Of a stretch of DNA of 5,832 bases, positions 1 through 4,343 are shown piece after piece. Location of the stretch: positions 1 to 5,832 of the forward strand of contig JAQULV010000109.1 of assembly GCA_028718405.1 (NCBI GenBank), given 5' to 3'. Made by a program: the position numbers and the translations under genes. Numbering within the stretch: the stretch's first letter is position 1; each line of letters starts with the position of its first letter. The notes under the pieces were generated by a model. The model was not told the origin of the DNA. It made no database searches and was given only the letters and a program-made list of their open reading frames with translations. The DNA is from Smithellaceae bacterium. Its GTDB lineage: Bacteria; Desulfobacterota; Syntrophia; Syntrophales; JAQULV01.

Positions 1-1
1 T

Positions 2-10
2 AAGGGGTGA
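2..10 (+). promoter_or_regulatory. Ribosome binding site for the connector gene
   Basis: AAGGGGTGA resembles the anti-Shine-Dalgarno complement AGGAGGTGA and lies 8 bases before ATG 19. It overlaps the alternative GTG at 7, which therefore cannot use it, so it decides the start. TAA (1-3) or TGA (8-10) within the same bases may be the stop of an upstream gene cut off by the window edge. Confidence 0.6.
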
Positions 11-18
11 ATGTCCGC

Positions 19-864
19 ATGAGCCTGACAACGACAAGCCGGTATAAGGCTTACATGGGGATCACGGGCACGGCCCTGGATACCCTAATCGCGGCCATGC
101 TGCCCCTGGTCTCCGATGAGATCGAGCGGTATCTCCAGCGCAATTTGGAACTGGCCATTCGGAAGTCGTGGGTGGACGGGCTGGGCGGTCCCGTCCTGCG
201 TATGGAGAACTGGCCGATCCTCGCGCTGTATTCGGTGGCCGTCGGCGGGAACACCGTGGCGCGGATCGAGAACGACGGCACGGCGACGCGGGCCACCGTT
301 TCGTTTGACGGGACGAATGTGGTCCTGACTTCAGTAAGTGCTGCCGGAGCGGAGACCATTACGGAATTGCCCGTGGCCACGTACAAGGTTCTCTCCACGC
401 TCAAGACCGCCGTGGATGCGCTATCCGCTGCCGGATGGAGCATGACTATTTCGAGTAGCCTGTATGACAACGAGCCCACCGCCCAGCTTCGTCCGATTCA
501 TGCGATGGACGCCACCGGCACCGCCGACCTTCAGGTGCCGGACGACTTCCGGGACGTTAAGCAAATCTCCACCGACGCAATCGAACAGGCCGACGGTGGC
601 AACTTCCCTACCGGGAGCAAGAACATCTTCATATGGTACAAGGCCGGGTATATCCTGCCGACGGATGGGTCCGCCGGAACGATGCCACCCGCGTTGGAGC
701 TGGTGGTATTTCAAATCCTTCAGGATGTGATTGCAGGTCGTCAACGGAGCGGTGATTTGCAAAGCGAGTCCTTGGGCGACTACTCCTACAGCCGAGGCGC
801 GGTGGTGAGTGCTCTTGAATCGAGGAAGAAAGACCTCAATCAGTTCCGGAGGGTGACGCTGTGA
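19..864 (+). CDS. Phage head-tail connector protein (gp6-like / phiE125 gp8-like)
   Basis: Predicted neck protein that docks under the portal ring and starts the head-tail joining channel. The 281-residue product shows the family pattern. An N-terminal helical part (residues 1-75) carries a D-x-x-I-x-x-Y-L-x-R segment (33-41), then W51-V-D-G and a P-I turn near 66-67. The C-terminal part has W206-Y-K-A-G-Y, then P-P-A-L-E at 223-227 leading into a long helix, and S-E-S-L-G-D-Y-S-Y at 249-257. Between these lies a strand-rich stretch (about 75-165) absent from the shortest members. I chose ATG 19 over GTG 7 because AAGGGGTGA at 2-10 sits 8 bases upstream of it. The stop overlaps the GTG of the next gene. 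Family and position agree; the exact subfamily is uncertain without a profile search. Confidence 0.85.
   Translation: MSLTTTSRYKAYMGITGTALDTLIAAMLPLVSDEIERYLQRNLELAIRKSWVDGLGGPVLRMENWPILALYSVAVGGNTVARIENDGTATRATVSFDGTNVVLTSVSAAGAETITELPVATYKVLSTLKTAVDALSAAGWSMTISSSLYDNEPTAQLRPIHAMDATGTADLQVPDDFRDVKQISTDAIEQADGGNFPTGSKNIFIWYKAGYILPTDGSAGTMPPALELVVFQILQDVIAGRQRSGDLQSESLGDYSYSRGAVVSALESRKKDLNQFRRVTL
848..856 (+). promoter_or_regulatory. Ribosome binding site for the GTG-started glycosyltransferase
   Basis: GGAGGGTGA lies inside the last codons of the connector gene, with the GGAGG core 8 bases before GTG 861. It supports GTG as the true start and implies translational coupling through the GTGA stop-start overlap at 861-864. 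Confidence 0.7.
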
Positions 865-2042
865 GATTGCTCTGGCATTCAACGAAGCCGAATATCCCGA
901 CCGGATATGGAGCCCAGACCAATCTTATGATCCAGGAGATCACGCGCTCGGGCCGGAGCGTGGACGTGTCCTGCTCCTCGGGTCTGTACGGGGCAACCGA
1001 AGTTCGGCACTATGACGATCGGGTCGTCCGCCTGTTCCCACATTCCAATTATCCGGCCAAGTACGGGACCGACACCGTCGAGATGCACTTCAAGCATTCC
1101 CATGCGGACGCGGTCTGGAGCTTCATTGACTGCTTTATCTTTGACAAGGCCGTATGCTCCCGCCTGCCGTGGATGGCATGGGTGCCGGTGGACAGCGAGC
1201 CTGTTATGATCCGGAACGTCGAACCGCTGAGGGCTTGTCGCTGGCGGGCCGCATTGACCGAGTGGGGCAAAGCCCAAGTGGAGCGGGCCGGGTTGGAGTG
1301 CGGATATATTCCGTGCGCGTACGCGAAAGAGCAGTACTTCCCCGGCGACAAGGTCAAGGCCAAGGAGACTTTATCCCGTCTGTTCAAACGCGACCTGACC
1401 AAGAACCGGATCGTCAACGTGGTGAGCGCGAACACCGGTTCCCGCAAGAACTTCCCGGCCATCTTTGCGGCGTGGAAGATTGTGCAGGATGAAGTCCCGG
1501 ATGCGGTGCTTTATATTCATGCCGACCCGACCGGGTACTTCACGAGCGGCGAGGACTTGATGCCGCTGTTCGATCTGTTCGGGGTGGACGGCGGGCGGGT
1601 GATCTTCGCGCCGGTATGGCAGTACGTCTGCGGGATGATCGGCGTGGACTATCTGCGGGCCGTATATCAGGCATCGGAGCTTCACCTCAATACCTGTTAC
1701 GGGGAAGGGTTCGGAATTCCGATCCTGGAGGCGATGGCCTGCGGATGCCCGTGCGTGGTGCCGGAGTTTGGTGGAGCGATGGAACTGGTCGGTAGCGGCG
1801 GTGATGGATTGTTCATTAAAGGTCGCCGAGTCGTGACCGTGCCGGGGGCGCATCAGTTCTTGGTGGACGATCACGACGTAGCCGATGCCATATTTCAGAT
1901 TTTGGAAGGAGAGATTTCCTTCCAGACCGATAAAATCGCAAAGGCCGCAAGCCGGTATGAGGTCGCGACTGTGTTCGGTCAGCATATTGAACCGATGCTG
2001 GTGCGGATGGAGAAGGAGCTGAAATGTTCACCGGTCTCCTAG
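861..2042 (+). CDS. GT-B fold glycosyltransferase, family 4-like, in the phage neck operon
   Basis: Predicted cytoplasmic enzyme that moves a sugar from a nucleotide-sugar donor to an unknown acceptor. The 393-residue product looks like a complete two-domain GT-B protein. The N-terminal domain opens with a strand and a glycine loop, P13-T-G-Y-G-A-Q-T, and has W107-V-P-V-D near the interdomain region. The C-terminal donor-binding domain has R195-K-N-F, then L217-Y-I-H-A-D-P-T, and the retaining EX7E motif E282 to E290, followed by A-C-G-C-P and E308-L-V. There is no signal peptide or membrane segment. The GTG start is supported by GGAGG 8 bases upstream; a later ATG would remove the glycine loop. 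It overlaps the connector stop by 4 bases and the adaptor start by 19. Base composition matches its neighbours. Enzyme class is secure; donor, acceptor and biological target are unknown. Confidence 0.9.
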   Translation: MRLLWHSTKPNIPTGYGAQTNLMIQEITRSGRSVDVSCSSGLYGATEVRHYDDRVVRLFPHSNYPAKYGTDTVEMHFKHSHADAVWSFIDCFIFDKAVCSRLPWMAWVPVDSEPVMIRNVEPLRACRWRAALTEWGKAQVERAGLECGYIPCAYAKEQYFPGDKVKAKETLSRLFKRDLTKNRIVNVVSANTGSRKNFPAIFAAWKIVQDEVPDAVLYIHADPTGYFTSGEDLMPLFDLFGVDGGRVIFAPVWQYVCGMIGVDYLRAVYQASELHLNTCYGEGFGIPILEAMACGCPCVVPEFGGAMELVGSGGDGLFIKGRRVVTVPGAHQFLVDDHDVADAIFQILEGEISFQTDKIAKAASRYEVATVFGQHIEPMLVRMEKELKCSPVS

Positions 2043-2359
2043 ATCGCAGCGTGGCGTTCATGTCTTCCTCGGTGACGCGGGACGCCTACGGTGGGCAGTC
2101 GGTAACGCTGGCCACCGTTATCTCCCCGGTGCCATGCCGCATCCGCCAGCTGTCCCTTTCCGAGCGGGACATCCTGATGAGACAAGGCATTGATTCTAAC
2201 TATCGGATTTATTGTGATGGGAATATCACTGTACTGTCCACTTACGTTGCCCGGCTGGACGATGGCAAGGATTATGAAGTCACCAACCCGCACGACGTGG
2301 ACATGCTCGGGCGTATCCTTCAGATTGACGTGAACCGGAAAGAGACGGGAGCGGTATGA
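2024..2359 (+). CDS. Head-tail adaptor / head closure protein
   Basis: Small protein of 111 residues, predicted to form the ring below the connector that closes the filled head and receives the tail. It has the adaptor family's outline: an N-terminal strand after L-L-D-R (5-8), a D20-A-Y-G-G turn, C38-R-I-R, a central S-E-R-D-I-L segment (46-51), and a beta-rich C-terminal half with G81-K-D-Y-E-V and a closing strand around L99-Q-I-D-V. AAGGAG at 2013-2018 lies 5 bases before ATG 2024, inside the end of the glycosyltransferase gene, so the two overlap by 19 bases. The stop forms an ATGA overlap with the next gene. The call rests on length, fold outline and gene order; no single catalytic or diagnostic motif exists in this family. 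Confidence 0.75.
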   Translation: MFTGLLDRSVAFMSSSVTRDAYGGQSVTLATVISPVPCRIRQLSLSERDILMRQGIDSNYRIYCDGNITVLSTYVARLDDGKDYEVTNPHDVDMLGRILQIDVNRKETGAV

Positions 2360-2793
2360 TCTTCGGTGCCGTCATGTGGTTCGGAAAAAAGGTTTTGGCC
2401 GAGCACAAGGCCAAGACCGAGGCGGGCCTGGACAGGGCTTCATTGTTCCTGGTCAACGACATCGTGGAGTCGTTCGGCAATCCTCCCCGTGAACCCGATG
2501 GCAAAGGCGGGACCAAGGCTAACAGCAGCAAGAAATGGAAGGGGATGTTTCATTCCATGCCCGGCCAGCCTCCTTACGTTCAGACCGGAACGCTCCGTCG
2601 TTCGATCCGTTCAGTGAAGCCAATGCCCCTGACTCGATATGTTGGCAGCACGTTGAAGCCTGTGAACGGAGCGGAACACTCCTATGCGTTTTACCTGGAG
2701 ATGGGTACAAGCAAAATGCACGCCCGGCCCTATCTCCGTCCGGCATTGATTCGCAACAAATCGAAAATCCTTCAGCTGGTGACCCATGGATGA
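2356..2793 (+). CDS. HK97 gp10-like tail/neck component
   Basis: Member of the HK97 gp10 group, small proteins encoded between the adaptor and the tail terminator and thought to act in tail completion or head-tail joining. The 145-residue product has the family's clearest signature: a P69-G-Q-P-P-Y segment followed by T77-G-T-L-R-R-S-I, then Y95-V-G-S, then Y110-A-F-Y-L-E-M-G-T and A123-R-P-Y-L-R-P-A near the C-terminus. The N-terminal 40 residues form a basic helix. Start ATG 2356 overlaps the previous stop (ATGA). GGGAG at 2347-2351 is rather close to it, so ATG 2374 is possible but has no better site. The stop overlaps the next start by 8 bases. The family is secure; the precise structural role is less so. 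Confidence 0.88.
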   Translation: MIFGAVMWFGKKVLAEHKAKTEAGLDRASLFLVNDIVESFGNPPREPDGKGGTKANSSKKWKGMFHSMPGQPPYVQTGTLRRSIRSVKPMPLTRYVGSTLKPVNGAEHSYAFYLEMGTSKMHARPYLRPALIRNKSKILQLVTHG

Positions 2794-3208
2794 GTTGATC
2801 AAAGCTATCGTGGCGGAGTACGGCGCGGACAAAACCGCCGCCAGCGACTTGCGCGCCCTGACGCCGGGCGGCTTGTGGGCTGACGATGCTCCGCAGCAGG
2901 CGACCGGAACCTACATCATTCTCACGATGTTGGGGGATGCGATCTCGCATATTATGGGCTCCGGCGCCGGTCATCCCTATACCACGGACGGGCGAGTTCA
3001 GTTTTCGATCTGCGATCCTTCAAGTATGCTCGCGGCGGCGCTGGCAAAGCCCAAGCTGATCGCGTTATATGAGGACAACATTTTGACATTGGATAATCAT
3101 ACCGTGCTGTATGCTCGACGGGCAACAAACGGGCTCCCTATCCGAGATCCGGACGGAGAGGGGTGTTCCATCGCAATAGAGTTCCGGTATGTGTTGGGGA
3201 ACAAGTAG
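2786..3208 (+). CDS. Tail terminator / tail completion protein (DUF3168-like)
   Basis: Predicted tail terminator, the hexamer that caps the tube when it reaches tape-measure length and then binds the neck. The 140-residue product begins with a short helix (M1-A10), has a strand around Y43-I-I-L-T, then G69-R-V-Q-F-S-I-C-D strand, a helix of alanines and lysines (81-95), and a last pair of strands with D121-P-D-G then I129-A-I-E-F-R-Y. This strand-strand-helix-strand order is typical of the gp17/DUF3168 group, and the gene sits just before the tube gene as those do. Start ATG 2786 overlaps the previous stop by 8 bases with only a weak upstream GGTGA, so it is probably translated by coupling. 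Assignment is by pattern and position. Confidence 0.75.
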   Translation: MDELIKAIVAEYGADKTAASDLRALTPGGLWADDAPQQATGTYIILTMLGDAISHIMGSGAGHPYTTDGRVQFSICDPSSMLAAALAKPKLIALYEDNILTLDNHTVLYARRATNGLPIRDPDGEGCSIAIEFRYVLGNK

Positions 3209-3212
3209 GAGG
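3207..3212 (+). promoter_or_regulatory. Strong ribosome binding site of the tail tube gene
   Basis: A full AGGAGG directly overlaps the terminator gene's TAG (3206-3208) and lies 8 bases before ATG 3221. It is stronger than the sites of the preceding neck genes, consistent with high demand for tube protein. Confidence 0.75.
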
Positions 3213-3220
3213 GACAGGTC

Positions 3221-3583
3221 ATGGCGGCAACGACAGCGATTGCGGGGTATGATGGCAGCATCACCGGCCCGGACGGGATGACGGAGGTAATCAACTGGAA
3301 CCTCGACATCACTACCGAGGAGCTCGACGCGACGAGCATGGCGTCCTCTGGATGGAAGGAGTTCATCGAAGGCTTGCGTGGCGCATCCGGCTCGGCTTCG
3401 GTGCAGGGCACGGCGATCCCGACGCGGGGACTCAGCGCGGCGACGCTCAAGACGAAGAGCTCCGGAGGCTCGACCATATCCGGCTCCATCCTGATCAATC
3501 GGGTCGGGATTGGCGTTCCGGTTGACGGCAAAGTCACGTACGATGTCGGGTTCTCGTTTACCGGGTCCGTCGCTATCACGTGA
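3221..3583 (+). CDS. Major tail tube protein, short form
   Basis: Predicted tail tube subunit, which stacks as hexamer rings around the tape measure to form the DNA conduit. At 120 residues it is small for the class; lambda gpV has 246. The sequence fits a single tube beta-sandwich: an opening G11-style loop, W26-N-L-D-I, then E34-L-D-A-T and S40 to W45 followed by helix F48-I-E-G-L, G53 with S-G-S-A-S strand, and a C-terminal strand pair ending F111-S-F-T-G-S-V. Threonine, serine and glycine are abundant, and no cysteine is present. There is no C-terminal Ig-like domain. AGGAGG at 3207-3212 lies 8 bases upstream, a perfect site, as expected for the most abundant tail protein. Position between terminator and chaperone supports the call. 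Confidence 0.83.
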   Translation: MAATTAIAGYDGSITGPDGMTEVINWNLDITTEELDATSMASSGWKEFIEGLRGASGSASVQGTAIPTRGLSAATLKTKSSGGSTISGSILINRVGIGVPVDGKVTYDVGFSFTGSVAIT

Positions 3584-3588
3584 GGAGG
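3583..3588 (+). promoter_or_regulatory. Strong ribosome binding site that sets the chaperone start
   Basis: AGGAGG overlaps the tail tube stop TGA (3581-3583) and lies 5 bases before ATG 3594. The same frame stays open upstream to an ATG at 3510 inside the tube gene, but that codon has no comparable site, so 3594 is the start. Confidence 0.8.
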
Positions 3589-3593
3589 ACGAC

Positions 3594-4061
3594 ATGGCAA
3601 ATGATCTATGGCAAGTGCTGGGCGAGCCGATCGAGATCATACTCGGTGGGATGTCGTACAAGGCCCGCATGATCCCGATCCGGGCGGTGTTTGGATGGGC
3701 TGAACGTCGAGTCGTATCCGACGCGATGGCGAATCTGCACGCGGTCGCCGCTGGGCTGTCCGGTCGGGAGAAAGTCGAGTACCTGGCCGAGGCCACCAAG
3801 CGGGCCGTGCCCACGGGGGATGAGCTCCGGCTCGCCGCGTTGGAGAATGTCAGAAGCGTGGACGCGATCCGCGAGTTGCTGTTCCAGGCCCTTCACAAGG
3901 ATCAGCCGTCCATGACCCGTGAACAGGTAAATGAGTTGGTAGAGAAGAACGCCGATGAGATAGACAATCTCCTTCGTCTCTTGATTCAAGGACTACCAAA
4001 AGGCGGGTCGGAGGGAAACGGGCTCCCGGAGGGGGCGACCAGGAATCCTCCTCCGGGCTAG
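3594..4061 (+). CDS. Tail assembly chaperone G (zero-frame product)
   Basis: Predicted lambda gpG counterpart, a non-virion chaperone that binds the tape measure and recruits tube subunits. The 155-residue product is largely helical and charged: a short strand region (1-30), then helices around A31-A53, R58-A71 and V89-Q98, and an acidic helix E110-L130. It ends in a glycine- and proline-rich tail, residues 133-155. It lies between tube and tape measure genes and overlaps a second frame through a -1 frameshift signal, the defining arrangement of this pair. Residues G141 and N142 are encoded by the slippery site; ribosomes that do not shift read 13 more codons to TAG 4059. Sequence alone gives no family motif I recognise, so the call rests mainly on order and the frameshift. 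Confidence 0.82.
   Translation: MANDLWQVLGEPIEIILGGMSYKARMIPIRAVFGWAERRVVSDAMANLHAVAAGLSGREKVEYLAEATKRAVPTGDELRLAALENVRSVDAIRELLFQALHKDQPSMTREQVNELVEKNADEIDNLLRLLIQGLPKGGSEGNGLPEGATRNPPPG
4013..4057 (+). promoter_or_regulatory. Programmed -1 ribosomal frameshift element
   Basis: The heptamer GGGAAAC (4013-4019) is in the correct phase for G: G GGA AAC, so both tRNAs can re-pair as GGG and AAA after a one-base slip. Five bases later an 11-bp stem begins: 4025-4035 (CCCGGAGGGGG) pairs with 4047-4057, with one G-U pair and an 11-base loop. The G stop lies just beyond the stem at 4059-4061. This matches the X XXY YYZ rule, spacing and structure known for lambda-type G/GT genes, whose site is GGGAAAG. 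It is the only heptamer in the 3959-4061 overlap that allows both codons to slip. Efficiency cannot be judged from sequence. Confidence 0.88.
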
Positions 4062-4342
4062 CGGAGAGCGTCGCGTTCGTGGTGGCGAATACTGGCATGA
4101 CATTCAAAGAGGTGGGAGATCTGAACCTCGCACAATTCAAGGAAATAGAGAAAGCGATTATGGAACGGTTAAGGATTTCAAGCATGGGGATATTCGGTGG
4201 AGCATCCCCGGCGGTTCCGCCTGCTCGCAGAAAACCGTTCTCCGGTCGGGTGGAGTTGACGCCCGACCAGTTTGATCGGATCGTGGAGGACAAGAAGAGG
4301 GCTTTGCAAAGAGACCGATTGTCGTTGACGGAGGTATTCTGA
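4019..4342 (+). CDS. T domain of the G-T frameshift fusion
   Basis: The -1 frame that extends chaperone G into the longer G-T form. The joined product would read 3594-4019 and then continue from base 4019 again: 142 residues of G plus 107 of T, 249 in all. The T part opens with a flexible linker rich in glycine and serine (G-G-G-D-Q-E-S-S-S-G), then an M-T-F-K-E segment and helix from 4097 on, a proline-rich stretch with A-R-R-K, and a last basic helix ending in L-T-E-V-F. This frame has no stop between the TGA at 3956-3958 and the TGA at 4340-4342. GTG 4079 or ATG 4097 could start a separate 81-87 residue protein, but neither has a convincing ribosome site. In lambda the T domain contacts tail tube subunits; the same role is inferred here. 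Confidence 0.78.
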   Translation, partial: RAPGGGDQESSSGLAESVAFVVANTGMTFKEVGDLNLAQFKEIEKAIMERLRISSMGIFGGASPAVPPARRKPFSGRVELTPDQFDRIVEDKKRALQRDRLSLTEVF

Positions 4343-4343
4343 C

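Noticed and set aside
7..18. GTG at 7 as start of the connector
   Set aside because: It overlaps the AAGGGGTGA ribosome site, which is correctly spaced for ATG 19, and has no site of its own in the window.
421..882. 153-codon open frame on the - strand
   Set aside because: It is antisense to the connector's conserved C-terminal part and has no plausible ribosome site or partner gene.
1371..1985. 204-codon open frame on the - strand
   Set aside because: It is antisense to the conserved catalytic half of the glycosyltransferase and its protein shows no family pattern.
3510..3593. Longer chaperone beginning at ATG 3510 inside the tube gene
   Set aside because: There is no ribosome site, the extra residues look like a shadow of the tube gene, and a perfect AGGAGG precedes ATG 3594.
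3065..3814. 249-codon open frame on the - strand
   Set aside because: It runs antisense across three well-supported + strand genes, has no recognisable domain, and is the kind of open frame GC-rich codons produce by chance.
3995..4004. CCAAAAGG as an alternative slippery site
   Set aside because: In the G phase it reads CCA AAA GGC. CCA cannot re-pair well on ACC, and no stem begins at a suitable distance.
4025..4057. GC-rich hairpin as a rho-independent terminator
   Set aside because: No run of T follows it (CTAGCGG comes next) and it lies inside a continuing operon.
4079..4342. Independent 87-residue gene starting at GTG 4079
   Set aside because: The start has only a distant GGAG, and the frame is open back to 3959 across a complete frameshift signal, so it is better read as the T part of a fusion. 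Not fully excluded.
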